Shown one piece after another: positions 43,518 through 55,939 of a stretch of DNA of 64,000 nt. The notes beneath the pieces are model-generated. The model was not told the origin of the DNA and searched no databases. It saw only the letters and a program-made list of their open reading frames with translations. The stretch's first letter is position 1. Each line of letters opens with the position of its first letter. The position numbers and the translations under genes were made by a program. Origin of the DNA: Apteryx mantelli (lineage: Eukaryota; Chordata; Aves; Apterygiformes; Apterygidae); the NCBI RefSeq assembly GCF_036417845.1, contig NC_089980.1, forward strand, positions 134,194,516-134,258,515, written 5' to 3'.

Positions 43518-43777
43518 AGGTGCATTGCTGGCTCGTGGTCAGCTTGTTGCCCACCAGGTCCTTTTCTGCCAAGCTGCTTTCCAGCAGCTCGGCCCCCAGC
43601 CCGTCCTGGTGTTCTTCCTCCCCAGGGGCAGAACTTTGTGCTTCCTTTTGTTGAACTTCAGGAGGTTCCTCTGCCCGTTTCTCCAGCCTGTCGAGGTCCC
43701 TCTGAATGGCAGCACAGCCCTCTGGGGTGTCAGCCCCTCCTCCTAGTTTTGTATCATCAGCAAACTTGTTGTTAGAA
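43518..43777 (-). mobile_element. CR1 reverse-transcriptase fragment upstream of gene copy 3
   Basis: Same element as 11,766-12,025. There is no counterpart upstream of copy 4. Confidence 0.82.
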
Positions 43778-44847
43778 AGCTGCAGAGCAAGGGCTTGTCT
43801 CCCTTCAGGTGTGCCGTGGGTCTGTCAAGATGCCTAGGAGCCAGAAGCAGCCGGCTTTTGTAGTGTCATGAGAATCTCCTGGCTTTAGGAGATGCTCCCT
43901 GGCTGTGGGCTTTCAGGCTGTGAGATGATTTTATCCATGGTGAAGCAGGTGTGAAGGCATCACCATGTAGTCAGAGAAGATGTGCACCTGCCATTTCCTC
44001 CAGCACCTGGGAGCAGTTCTCTAACTCCCCAATGACATCTTGAGATACAATATAAGGCTGAGGCAATGGCAGGGGTGAGGAGGAGGAGGTGGGGAGAAAA
44101 AAGAGGACTATTACATGTGCTCAGTTACCAAAAACACCATGGCACTGGCCTAACCCTTGTTTTTCCCCCATGCTGGATGCTGCAAAGAGCTCTGCGTGGT
44201 AGTTAACGCAGGCTTTGCCAGTGACCACATGTGCTGCCCAGGAGGTTGTTTTCCAGCAGCTTTTATAGAGAGGTGGAAATGCTGGTTCTGCCTTGCCTGT
44301 TCAGTGAGACTCAGGATGGGTCTCGGTGAGCTGGTGTGTGACAGGGTGCTGAGAGGCAGGAGGGTTGGGGGGAGCCTGGCACCACGTTCACTCAGCTGCA
44401 CAGGATTGCTGGGGCCCGAGCAGGGCTGTTGCAGGCTTGGGAGTCCCTGCGCCACGGTGACCCTGTGCAAACTGGCTGCGTTCAACTTCCGCCATCCAAA
44501 CTTTCTGCAGCCTTTCATAACTGAGAAAGGAAGGAGGCTTTGAAGGAGCCATTTTTAAGGAATGCAGCGTTGAACTGTTGAAGAAGGACGTCAGTGGGCG
44601 TATTGCCTTCCCCGAACATTGCCTTGTGTTTGGAGAGGAGCCTGGCTGCTTCTGAACTTACAGGCACACTTGCTTGTTGTACTGCTCCACACTTTTGTGA
44701 AATTGGGATGAAGTTTGGTTCTCCGTGGTGCTGAGAGGCAATCTGAGGGTGCAGTTCTAACACTTTTGGACTACAGAGATGGGATTTAAGCTCTTGGTCT
44801 TGGAAGTAACTCTCCCTGAACCAACAGACTGTTATCTTCAAGCAGGA

Positions 44848-45017
44848 ATCACAGAACTGTAGAATGATCTAGGTTGAAAGGGATTCTGGAGGTCTCTGCT
44901 CTAACCCCCCTACTCAAAGCAGAGGCAAATGCAAAGTTAGGTCAGATTGCTCAGGACCTCATGCTGCCTAGTTCTGAAAATCTGCTGGCTCATGAAAGCA
45001 GAGAGCTCATCGCCTGG
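44848..45017 (-). mobile_element. Old CR1 3' end, unit 3
   Basis: Copy of 13,096-13,265. Confidence 0.75.
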
Positions 45018-45697
45018 CAGATATGCCGTGAAAGCGCCCCGCTGAACTAGATTCACGTGTCACCTCAGGGCCAGTGTAATAAACCACTGTGCAAGATTCA
45101 ATGGGAGAGAAGAGTGATACTTGTTCCCAGAACTCACCAAACCAACTGACTTGAACCGTTCCCACAGGCGGGGACAGTTGCAGCAGTACAGAAATAGCAC
45201 TCCCTGTGCCTGTCCTTTGCCCACAAAACCTCTCGGCCTTCTGCAGCCAGGCAGGGACCACAGGGCTTGACCAAGCCGAACACCTGCTCTTGGACAGAGC
45301 CATTGGATGTGGAGCAGGTGGGCAAAGCCCTGAGGGAGAGTCAAGAAGCCTCCAGCAGCCCTGGGAAGGGCTGAGGCAAGGAGGGCACGACTCTCCTGTG
45401 TGTGCACCAAAGAACCCAGGGCACACAGCGGGCACAGAGGCAGCGAGAGGGAAGAAGCGTGAGATGGGCAGAGCGGCGTGAGAGGGCTCCTTGGGCAAAG
45501 CAGCCCATGACACGTGCTCTCTCCACCCGTGCGGGAGCTCAGCGCAGAGCTGGGCAGAGGCCCCCCCTGCGCCTTGCCCACCATCTCTCTTGACACCCAC
45601 CTATCCCCTCAATCACCCTGATCAGGGTGTCCCATGGAGGGCAATTCCCCAACACCCTGACCGTGGTCCATGCCTGGGCACTGCATCCCTCTGCCTC

Positions 45698-45769
45698 GAC
45701 CTCATGGCGCAAGGGCAGCGCGTCTGACTCCAGATCAGAAATTTGTGTGTCCGAATCACACCGGGGTCA
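45698..45769 (+). tRNA. tRNA-Trp(CCA)-like, probable pseudogene
   Basis: Unit 4 counterpart of 13,946-14,017, with the same T-loop TCCGAAT and acceptor mismatch. Confidence 0.72.
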
Positions 45770-46861
45770 GGCTTGGGGCTGCACTGGGTTCCCATTGTAT
45801 TGCCTGTGCCTCTCCTTTGAGCTAAGCTGTGTTAGGTGCAGGACCAGCAGAGCATCCCTGGTGCCCACGTGAGCGTGCACCAACTGGGAAGAGTCTGGAA
45901 GCTGATGAGCCCCGGTAGTCTCCTCCGCCCAGCATTGCAGGTCAGGGCCAGTCAAGCAGTGATCCCAGTGACCCAGAGCATGGGTTGGCAGTCAGGGCCT
46001 CTGTTCCATGCCAAAAGGAGTCTCCAACGATTGCCATCCTCCTTACCTGCAGCCAGACCCAATCCCTTCCCTCTAAGTGCCCTCTGTAGCCTCTGCCTCC
46101 TGGGACATGTCACAGGCTTCCTGCCTCCACCACTCTCTTGCCTCCTCACACCCTCACTCCTTCTCTGTCCTACGCTTGTGCTCTGGTGCTGCAGGGTCCC
46201 TGCAAAAATCCTGCTGCTCTCCTCTTTGTCCTCTCTGATAGCACAATCTGCTATCTTTGTCCTGTACCTGCAGCAGCAGCTTGAGCAGAGGCACCTCTTG
46301 CATTACCCCTTTCCCTTACCTGGTGTTGAGGAGATGCACCAGGTACTCCCATACCCCAGACCCAAGCGGGGGTTGGGTTTGTGATGTTTATAGGATTTGT
46401 GATGTTTATAACATCCACACTATTTCTGCACCAATTCTCATAGCCTTCTGTGGTCTCTCAGGGTCCCCTAAGACTCCTCTATGTGCTAAAGACTGTGTTA
46501 TCTGTCAGGTTGCTCTTTGCAACTCCTGGCTGCAGCCTCCTCCTCTCCTTCCTCACTCCCTCCATCCCTATCTCACTCCTGCCCTCCTCCATTAGTGCCT
46601 CACCCTTCCTACTAGCATTTGCCCACATTTGCACATAGCCTGCAGTCCTTCTAAGGTGTGTCCACCGTGAGATCAGACGTAATGGTCTCAAAGGCAGTGG
46701 TCCCTGACTGAGCTGTCCTCTACTGTGGGTAAGACTGTGGGTAAGACGCAGCTGTTTGCCAGCAGGCTGGCAGAAGCACCAGGCAATGGTGACCACCAAA
46801 GAGAAAGCAGGGCACTATCACCATCACTTCCACTGTGGCCAAGCTGTGCAAAGGAAAAGGT

Positions 46862-46934
46862 CGAGCCTGCAAGGAGTCAAACCTGCAGTCTCCTGATCCG
46901 TAGTCAGGTGCGTTGTCCATGGCACCACTGGCCC
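46862..46934 (-). tRNA. tRNA-Arg(ACG)-like pseudogene, unit 4
   Basis: Same sequence and defects as 3,335-3,407. Confidence 0.75.
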
Positions 46935-47034
46935 TGGCCATCCTGGCATCCTGGTGGGCTACATGTGGCGTGCTGAGGCACAGTGATGCTGACATGGAGG
47001 GGATGTGGAGTTAGAATCTGAGATGGTCAATGCA

Positions 47035-47325
47035 TTAAAAAAAAAAAAAGTTTGCAAGAAAACTCTGGTCCGACCTCCAGCTCAAAGTACAATCATTTTC
47101 AACATCAGCTAAGGATCAGATTGCTCAAGGCCTGATTAAGCTGAGTTTTGAATTTCTCCAAGGATGAAGAGTCCCCATCCCTCTCAGCCCCCATTCTAGG
47201 TCACCCTCCTGCTGAAATTTTCTTATATTTAATTGGAATTTTCTTCCATAGCATTTCTGTTTGTTCCCCTCATCTCTTTGAGAAGAGTCTCATTGCAGCT
47301 ACTCTATAGCCACTCATTACATAGC
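47035..47325 (-). mobile_element. Old CR1 3' fragment, unit 4
   Basis: Unit 4 copy of the piece at 3,510-3,800. Confidence 0.68.
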
Positions 47326-47343
47326 TGTAGACAGAGGTCTGAA

Positions 47344-48155
47344 CACAGAATCCCTGAGCTTGGAGATCATCTAGTCACCTCTGGAGAATGTCTAGTCCAA
47401 CCCTCTTAGGGTCATCTACAGCAGATAGGTCCAAGGAGAGAGACTGCCAAACTTTTCCGGGCAACCTGTCCCAGTGTTCAGTCACCCTTACAATAAAAAA
47501 AAAAAAAAAAAAAGTTTTTTTCTTATGTTTGAACAGAATTCATTGTATTTCATTTTGTGCCTGTTGCCTCTTGTTCTGTCACTGGGTACCACTGAGAAGA
47601 GTCTCCGTCTTCCTTACACCCTCCCTTCAGATCTTTAGACACACTGACAGGATCCACTCTGCGCTTTCTCTTCTCCAGGCAGAACAGTCCCAGCTCTCTC
47701 CGCCTCTCCTCATATGAGAGATGCTCCAGTCCCTTCATCATCTTAGTAGCTGTCCACTGGACTCGCTCCAGTAGGTCCGTGTCTTCCTTGCACTTGGGAG
47801 ACCAAAAGTGGACCCAGCACTCCATACGTGGCCTCAGCAGTGCTGAGCAGAGGGGAAGGATCACCTCCCTCCACCTGCTGGCAACACCCTTCCTAAGGCA
47901 GCCCAGGATGCTGTTGGCCTTCTTTGTCACAAGGGTACACTGCTGAATCATCTTCAGCTTGTTCTCCAGGAGCCCCTGGCCCTTTTTGGCAAAGCTGCTT
48001 TCCACACCCTGCCACTGCAGGCTGTCTTCATACATAATGTGCTCCAGGCCCCTGACCATCCTTTTGGCTTTGCATTGGCCTTGCTGCAGTTTGTCAATGC
48101 CTTGCAAAGTCCTGCACCTAACACAGACTAGCCCTGGGCCTGCTACCACGGACTC
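47344..48155 (-). mobile_element. CR1 fragment, unit 4
   Basis: Unit 4 copy of the piece at 3,818-4,640; it carries a longer uninterrupted A run near 47,494 and a few replacements in the residual frame. Confidence 0.85.
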
Positions 48156-48355
48156 TGCCAGTCACTGACTCCTTGCCAGATCTTCTGCAGGTGTTCTCAC
48201 TACAGAGCCTCAGCAGGATTTCGGGCCAAAGGTCACTTGGTTAATTCTCTGTATCTTGCAGATCTTATTGCCATGGTTATTATTGACATCCCTTATCCCC
48301 TATGCCTATATGTACTGTAAATGGGCGTGAAGCTTGGTCCCCTAGATGAGAAAGC

Positions 48356-49272
48356 AAACATTTCATTTTTTAAAGCCTTTATTGCTGCATGATGTTTTGG
48401 TTCTGAGGTGCATATTGAATCATACAGATTCTGGCAGAGTTTTCCATCATCTCATCCATCAGGTGCCAAGGAATGTCCTATCTTGACTTGGTCCTTGCCA
48501 TTTTGAGCAGGGAATGATAATATTTAATTCTGGTAAATGCTGGGCAAGAGCATAGGGAAGGTGGGACAAGTTTTGGAGCTGCCAGCTTGGAAATTGTCCT
48601 TTTTGGAACACAAATACAACACTGTTGATTAATCACTGCCTAATTTTCACACACAATAGGTAATAGACAGCACTTTTACATCTATTTGTACAGAGTCACA
48701 CACAAGTCTCTCTGCCCCACCTCTTCTGGTGGAGGAATGTGACATCGCAAGCTGATGACGACTTCAGGAGAGCCTCTCAAGAAAAAAATGCTCCTGCAAA
48801 GCTAGCTTATTCTTTGTCCATTGAAAGTAAAATATTTCAAAGGATAGGCAAGACATTGTTTTTACAACCTTTACTTTGGAGAGTGCCCAGAGGAGAGACA
48901 GGCTATTTAAACATAGGATGCTTTTCCTTGCTGGATGTGGTCCCAGGCGCCCAGTTCTGGAGGCTTTTTGCGCACCTTTTCCTGCAGTTGGCCAAATGGC
49001 ATGACATGGAGTGCTTTTCGATGGCTCTGCTAGGTGTCTGCTGCTGTCCTCAGTGCGCTCGGTGGAAAAAGCCTGGGGCCTATTTTAAAAGTGTTTTTGT
49101 GGAGTAGAGGGTGAAAGCAGTGTGGAGCAGGTGAAGACGGAGGCATGAGATGAGGAAAGTAGCTCTGCAGGGAGCAGCTGGAGGATGTTTTGGGTATAGA
49201 GAGCTGTGTGATAATTGTGAAGGCAATCTTGAAAGGTGTTTTATCAAGTGCCTCCTTCTCCAGCCTTAGCTG
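48356..49272 (-). other. Putative 3' UTR and flank of TAGAP-like copy 4
   Basis: Copy of 4,841-5,757; candidate AATAAA on the gene strand at 48,378-48,383. Confidence 0.5.
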
Positions 49273-52200
49273 TTACTGAAGAACTGGGAAATTGCCCTCA
49301 CTTTTGCTCAGCTCCTGCTCCCTGCTCGTGCCTTCGTAATTGCCATCACTTTCACTCGGCTCCTGCTCCCTGCTCGTGCCTTCGTAATTGCCCTCACTTT
49401 TGCTCGGCTCCTGCTCCTTGCTCACGCCTTCAAAATTGTCCTCACTTTCACTTGGCTCCTGCTCCCTGAACGTGCCTTCATAATTGTCCTCACTTTCGCT
49501 CGGCTCCTGCTCCCTGCTCATGCCTTCAAAATTGTCCTCACTTTCACTCATCTCCTGCTCCCTGCTCATGCCTTCACATTTGTCCTCACTTCCACTCGGC
49601 TCCTGCTCCCTGCTCGTGCCTTCGTTATTGCCCTCACTTTCACTCAGCTCCTGCTCCCTGCTCGTGCCTTCGTAATTGTCCTCACTTTTGCTCGGCTCCT
49701 GCTCCCTGCCCATGCCTTCGTAATTGCCCTCACTTTTGCTTGGCTCCTGCTCCCTGCTCGTGCCTTCAAAGCGGTTGTGCAAGGACAGGTCCGGCTCTGA
49801 GAACCACCTCTGCATCCTGCTGATGTCATTCATCACATTGCTCAGGGCAGGGGCAGAGACGCATTTTGGATATGGTCTGCTGAGACTGCTGCTCCTGCCG
49901 TTGGGCTGCTCCGTCTCCAGTGTAGGGGTGCTGCCTTCAGCTCCCGCCTCTGGGCTGCTGCAGGCAGAACCGTCGTGCTGAGGAGCCCCTGGGTGTGCTG
50001 TGGGGAGAAGGAGCCTGTTAGGTGCTTTTTAGGTACTCTCTGAAGATACCAGGGGACTTTCCCTGTGCAACCACACACTTCACCAAATACAACCTTCCTG
50101 CCGACGAGCTAGAGGAGAAGTTAAGGAGGCAGAGAGGGCAATGTCCTGCGAGAGTGCAGTTCTAGGCCATAGGCAGCATCTAGGTGAGGAGCAGAGCTGT
50201 GCAGACGTTCACCATCTGGCATGGGTGTTGTTTTGTGAGTGTTGTCCTTCTGAGCTCCTGGAAAGCGTTCCAGGAGGCAAACGCTGCGATACCATATTAA
50301 ACCCTCTGCACCTCTCTGCATGGCCACAGATGTCTTCCGATATGCAGTGAAAGAATGCAAAGCAGCAGCCCTGGCCGGGGACAATCATCAGTGCATCCTC
50401 CTACCTGTGGAGCTGTGTGTGTGCTCCGGTGACTCCTCGGCCGAGGGACTGAAGGGCAAGGCGATGTGCTCCCCAAATAGTGCTCGGCAGTTGTCTATTA
50501 GGAACTCGACCAGTGCTGTCACCTGCCCACAGAAAACCACGGATTTAGAGATTTGCCTGTGCCGTTGCAGAGAGTGCCGGTGAGGGGCGCCCCCAGCGTT
50601 CAGAGGTGCTGCTTTGGTGAGCTTTTGCAAGGGCAGGGGTCTCTGTGGGCATGGCGCAGAGCTGCCCCCAAGGCGGTAGCGAGGGGGTGAATTCAAGAGA
50701 CCTTGTCATTGCGCTCCTTCAGCACTGCCAGCGGGAGCCCGTTGTCCGTGCCGGGGCTCAGCAGGTTTGGCCCCACGCAGATGGCCAGGTTGCTGGTGTC
50801 CATCCTGCTGGTCTCCACGTTTTCGCTGATGTGATGGAGCACAGCAAGCAAGCGCTGGAGCAAGAGGAGGTTTGCTCTGGGCAGGCTGTCAGCCACCCTG
50901 GGGAACACAAACAAAATGTAACATTAATGCAGGGTGCAGGAGCTGCTCCTTCTTCACTGGAGCAATTTTCATTTCAACTCACAAGAAATCATGCTTCCTC
51001 ATGTTTTGTAGAGCAATCTTAAACACCTTGAGGAAATGTTATTGCCAGAGAAGTGTTTTTCTGTGCCACTTGCCCTCAGAACCAACCCCCACAGAAGCAA
51101 TAGCAAGCTGACAGAAACAACAGGTTTTTACATGAGATTCCCAGTTTCCAGAGAAGTCCCTGGCCTCTCTCAGCCCCTCCAGAATGGTGGCACTGGTTAC
51201 AAAACTCACCGTTTCAGTTCATCAGTTTTCTCCTGCTGGCTTGGCTTCTCCAGCGCTAGCATCCACTCGTCATAGAGGTTGTCCGAGAGGAGTTTGGAAG
51301 GGATATTTCGGAGGAAGTCCTGCAAGGCCAAGGAACTTAGATGAGGCTCTGGACACTACCAGTGAGCAGAGGGGGAGCATCCTCATGACTTGGGCTCCCT
51401 TGGAGGCAGGTTGCTTTGAGCTCCTTGCTCCCAAAGGTGCTCCTGAGCACTGAGAGTGCAGCGGGCTGCGTGAGTACGTGCCAAGTGCAGTGGTGTGAGT
51501 GCAGGAGCAGGAGCCAGCTCATATCTGAGCCTTTGGTCTGGCCCTGCATCTCAGTAGTCCTCAGTGAGGAGCAGGTGGAGGAAGTGAGTTTGCCATGGGC
51601 ATGCAGGGAATCCAGGGCGGAACTAGGGGAACTGAAAATCCAGTTGAGAAGAAAAATGCCCAACTGTGCTCAGCCTGAACCCCTGAGTTTGGCTTCAGTA
51701 GGGTTTTAGCTTTGAGTGCCACTGAGGTCAATGTGGGCACTCAGGTGGGCCCTTGCAGGTTAGCCACGTGCTCTGAGAGCTAAAAGTCAGAGGACTTCAC
51801 CTTCAGCACCACTGCCAAGAGGTGCACAGGTTTGCTGTCCAGGTCAGCGTTCTCGCCCTGGTTCAGGACCTCCTTCAGCTCCTTGCGGGCCTTCTCGCTG
51901 GCCGCTATCCTGAAGATCCCCTCAGTGGCAGGCCCTTTCTTATACAGTATATCCAGGAGATCCTGCAGGAAGATAGGGACAGTTTTGGTCTTGCAGGCAC
52001 ACTCTGCTTTGCTTGGCTTAGTAGCTCCTTCTTGTTCCACACAGATTGCACTGGCAGGAACCTGCTATTTCCTAATGCACCCTCTTTTTGCACTGGGGAA
52101 CCCCCCTGACTTCAGTGGAGTCCTCAAGCCACCATGTTCGAATCCCCTCCTTCCCAAGCCAGCCTCGATGCCCGGCAGAGATTGCTTGCAAGAGAGAAAA

Positions 52201-54036
52201 GCCTCTCTGCTGGAAAAGCCAGCTCTGCGGGGAAACTCTCACAAGAGCATCTTTCACCCAACGATAATGTTCATTGCCAGTCCTCGACTGAAGCCCTGGA
52301 TGCTTCTGCTGCTGAAAGATTCCTTCAGGTGACTTCTGTCACACCACAGACATGCACAAGGGCTGGGCATGCGGCCTCGCACGAGCAGCCAGGATGCCTC
52401 CGTCCCCAGGCTTGCTTACCTGCACTGGCTGGGGCAGGCCACCATCCTCCCCGCAGATGACTGCCAGAGGCTGGCCAAAGAGAGCCGCCCTGGGGCCAGA
52501 GTCGAGCTGCCCTGGGTGGTCCCCGCTGGCAGAGGCTCCTCGCCGAGCAAGTGGCCAAGATATCAGCGGCCTTCTTGCCTTCGCTCCCTCTGCTGCAAGC
52601 AAAAGCAAAGCCAAGCTCAGTGTAGAAGATGCGGCGGAGAGAGCCGGACGGTGCCGCTTGTGTGTGTGCGGCGCCCTGTGCTGCAGGGTCTCCTCCAGCT
52701 TGTGCAGAGGCGCAGAGGTTTTGCATGGTGGGAGGGAACAAGCAGCGTGTCAGAAGGCAGCTGCTCCGTCTCTTTCTCAGACTCACCAGGCAAGTGGCCA
52801 AGGCCCTCTTGCACGTCGGGAGGGTCCGAGCGGGGGCATTTCTTGGCGTCAGCCTGCTGCGAGAAACGGGTGAAGGTCACAGAGGTGCCCCTCAGCAGCC
52901 GGGGCCGCGAGGGAGTTGCTGCAGCGACGCAGGCATCTGCGCGAGGCTCCCGGGCGAAGCGGAGGGCGTCCAAGGGCCGCGGAGGAGAGGCCGGAGGTGC
53001 GGGCCCGACGCTGCCCCTCTGTGCCACGGGGGCTGTGGCAAAGGCTCCTGCGCAGCCAGCGCCCCCGAAGCGGCCCTGCAGCCCGCAGCCCCCGCACGGC
53101 TGGAGGCTGCTGCTTCGGTGCCCAGCAGCCCCAGCACGGCACGAGGGCTCTGCCCGTGGCCGCGGGGACGGTGCGCCCTGCCGCGCTCTGCCTGGCACGA
53201 GGCATTTGCTGCCTTTGCCCGCCCCGGGGAGCCGCCCCAGGGGCTGAGCTAGCGCGCGTGCACAGGCAGCGCGGGCAGGGAAAGGGAGCCCTGCTCACCT
53301 CTGCCGAGATCAGCGTCTCCACGGTCGCCGCCGTCAGCGACACCTCCTAGGCGAGAGAGCAAAGAGGCGCCGTGAGGAACTGGCCAGCTTTGGGCGGCTT
53401 TGGGGAAGCCGAGGCGCTGTCGGGGCGCGGCGGGCGGCGTGAGGACACTTACGGGACGGCAGAAGCCGACGAGCTCGGTGAGGAGGCGCAGGGAGGGCAG
53501 TCGGGTGAGCCTGGCTCCCGGGGCTCCTGGGCTCTGCCTGTGCACAGGGAAGGGCACGCCAAGAGCTCTGTCAGCGCCAGCCCTCGCCGCTCTCTGCTGC
53601 CAGCCAGCCCCGCGCTGCCGAGGGACCCCCAAGCCCGAGAGCCTGCGGCAGCGCTGGCTGGGAGCAGCGCTCTGCGGCGCCCTGCCTCCTGCTGCCCACG
53701 GGCCTCCTCCTCGTGGGGACGGACGGCAGCGGCTCGGGGTGCCCGCGCCTGCCGGCGAGGAGCTGCGGTGACAGCTCCTGGGCTCGGTGGCGACTGCGAC
53801 CGCGAGGCTGAGCAAGTCCCGCCGCTGTGCCCAGGAGCTGCCCTGGGCGGCGGGTGCCCCTTTCCCCAGCGACGTTCCGGTGTTTCTGCGTGCAGCTCCG
53901 CCTGGAGCACTCGCCCGCTCTCAGCCCTACGGCGGCACGTGGAGTTCCCCGGCAGAGCTTACCGGAGCATCGTGTCCAGCCAGAGCTGCTTCACCTCCTG
54001 CGACCTGCAGCGCAAAGGAGAAGCGGCCTCAGCCCA

Positions 54037-54069
<33 letters not shown>

Positions 54070-55060
54070 GTGGGACAGAGCTGGCCCCAAACAGCTCTCG
54101 CCCCCGTGGGCAGAGTGCCAGGGCCAGGGCTGAGCCGTGCGGGGCAGGAGAGGGGCTCGCGCAGGGCCCTGGCAGGTGTCGCCCAGACTCACCCAAAAGT
54201 GACCACGCAGAGGTCGCTGGGCCAGACGAGGATGAGGGTGCGGCTGCACTTGAGGCCGAAGACCTCCTCCTCCTCCTGCTCCTGCTCCTCGTCCTCAGGC
54301 CTGGCCGCGGCCGCCTCCTCGCTGCACAGCACCCAGAGCTCGCTGAGCCGCACGCGGTGCTGCAGGCGGAAAGTGGGGCCGCATCTGCCGGGAGGAAGAG
54401 CAGGGACTCATCTGTGGGTGTTCGCCGTGGGGGCAACCCCAGCTGTCCCCCATGGCAGAGCCGTTTCCAGGGGCAGAGCCATGGGAACGGTGGCCCTGAG
54501 CCGCGGGCAGCAGCAATGAGCCTCCTTCGCAGCACACACGCAGAGGACTTTGGAGAAGTCGCTGCTGGGCAATGATAGCAGCGGGATGCTTGGTGAAGGC
54601 GTGCAGAGGAGAAGGACAAGAGCAGGAGCCTGTCGTGTTCTCCTTGCACCTCCCCTCATTAAAGACATGCTTTGTGCATTCATGGATCCCGCAGGACCCC
54701 TTGGGGCGAGGAATGTGCCTGGGGACGGGTGGTGGAGGCCGAGGCGGTGTCGGGGAGGAAGGAGGGCTGCGATGGCTGCTCTTACTTGAAGCTGGCGATG
54801 GCGACCGCGTGGGGGAAGAGCAGCAGGTGCCTGCGGCGCGTGCGCTGGTGCCGCGTCACCTGCGCACGGAGGGCGAGCAGGAGCTGGGGGCTGCTGCTGG
54901 AGACGAAGGCGCCGAGCGGCGGCGGGGGCCGGGAGGCTGCGCGGCCCCAGAGGCGGCGGCGGGCGCCAGGAGGCGCGGGGCCGGGGGCCCCGGGCTGTGC
55001 CCGCGTGCCGGCAGCGGGGCCGGCAGCGCCCCGGGCGCCGCAGCAGCTGGCCTGGCCCAT
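49273..55060 (-). CDS. TAGAP: TAGAP-like Rho GTPase-activating protein, copy 4 (different 5' flank)
   Basis: Exons: 55060-54786, 54384-54193, 54004-53963, 53537-53453, 53346-53299, 52856-52787, 52592-52420, 51962-51801, 51319-51210, 50897-50702, 50522-50405, 49997-49273. This gives 731 codons, with a protein apparently identical to copies 1 and 2, including the ten-repeat tail. It lies exactly 31,740 bp from copy 2 across the whole gene. From about 55,107, some 47 bp upstream of the ATG, the sequence departs from the other three copies: it remains recognisably related for roughly 200 bp, then becomes unrelated and lacks the CR1 piece found upstream of copies 1-3. This copy may therefore have a different promoter. 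Confidence 0.85.
49288..49767 (-). repeat. 48-bp coding minisatellite, 10 units (copy 4)
   Basis: Ten-unit 480-bp array with the same unit order as copies 1 and 2. Confidence 0.95.
54039..54068 (+). repeat. Intronic (CTG)10 microsatellite, copy 4
   Basis: Same ten perfect CTG triplets as copies 1 and 2. Confidence 0.93.
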
Positions 55061-55450
55061 GGCGCCGAGGCCGGGCGGACGGCTGCGGTGCGGCCGTGTC
55101 CCGCGCCGGGCAGCGCCGGGCGCTGAGCAGGCCTGCGAGAGGCCGGACGCGTGTCCCTGAGGCAGCGGCGACGCCGGGCTGGGAGCCACCTCTGTCCGCA
55201 CGGCCGCGCGCCGGCACAGTGCCGCGCTGGGGGACACGCGCTGCTGGCCGTGGCCGCGGTCGCCGCGGTGCCACTGTGGTGCCACTGTGGCACATTGTGA
55301 TGCGCCGGCTGGGACGGGGGCAGCCCCGGGGGCGCGGGCCGGTGCCGCGGCAGCAAGGGGGAGTCTCCCAGCCTCCGTCGCCTCCGACCCCGCGGGATTT
55401 CCGCATGTGCAGTCTGGGGCAAGGCAGGAGGTGGGGCTGGTGTCTGAGGA
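54786..55450 (-). promoter_or_regulatory. GC- and CpG-rich 5' region of copy 4, distinct version
   Basis: CpG-rich DNA continues about 390 bp upstream of the ATG with no CR1 interruption. From 55,107 to about 55,310 it is a diverged relative of the copy 1-3 promoter DNA (shared landmarks include GCTGCTGGCCGTGGCC and GCACATTGTGATGC); beyond that it is unrelated. Confidence 0.5.
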
Positions 55451-55939
55451 GCTCCCGGCTCCAGCAGCGGGCTCTGTGCCAGTGACACCCCACATGCACC
55501 AGCCGCCCACTGCAGCCCCCTCCGCTGCTGCCTCAGGGGCCTGGAAACACTTGTTCTGGAGCATAAAGGGGCATCCATGGGAAGGGCCAGGAAAGACACC
55601 TGCACATCCTGGCAAATTGCAAGCCCGGCTGTTATTGCCATCTCGTTGTGGCACAGCCTTGGCACCCCCAGGCAGCTTGGAGCGTGTGGTGTGAATTGTG
55701 TCCAAATCGTGTGCCCTAAAATGACTTTGGTAAAGTACAAAAATAAAATTCCAACTCGCAATGCACACTAGTTGACTGTTTAAGCACGACCTCAACTCCA
55801 GGATTTAGATGAGGCTTTGCTTCTCTTTTGACAGGAATTTTTGTAGCTACTGACACAAACCTCTTATCTGTGGGACTTGCCGTGGGGGGTTGTCACTTAT
55901 TTAGGTGACTTAAAACTTCTTGCTAACAGGATCCCGACT
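55451..55939. other. Junction region upstream of gene copy 4
   Basis: Sequence to about 55,645 is not seen elsewhere in the window; from about 55,650 it becomes the shared flank also found from about 26,485. No gene recognised. Confidence 0.5.

Larger units (their letters stand above)
30655..45576. repeat. Duplication unit 3 (enlarged by CR1)
   Basis: Corresponds to unit 1. It carries a 3.26-kb CR1 insertion at 31,756-35,016 and a replaced segment at about 35,880-36,675. The section from about 35,017 to 40,640 is clearly more diverged than the rest, whereas 40,650-45,576 is nearly identical to unit 1. Confidence 0.92.
45577..55107. repeat. Duplication unit 4 (truncated upstream of the gene)
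   Basis: Head-to-tail with unit 3 through the same type of junction as units 1/2. It matches unit 2 closely up to about 55,107 and then stops, so the upstream 2.3 kb present in units 1-3 is absent. Confidence 0.92.

Noticed and set aside
54408-55499. 363-codon minus-strand frame through exon 1 and the promoter of copy 4
   Set aside because: It runs across the exon 1 donor and a CpG-rich promoter where stop codons are rare. The splice model uses only 55,060-54,786 of this region, in another frame.
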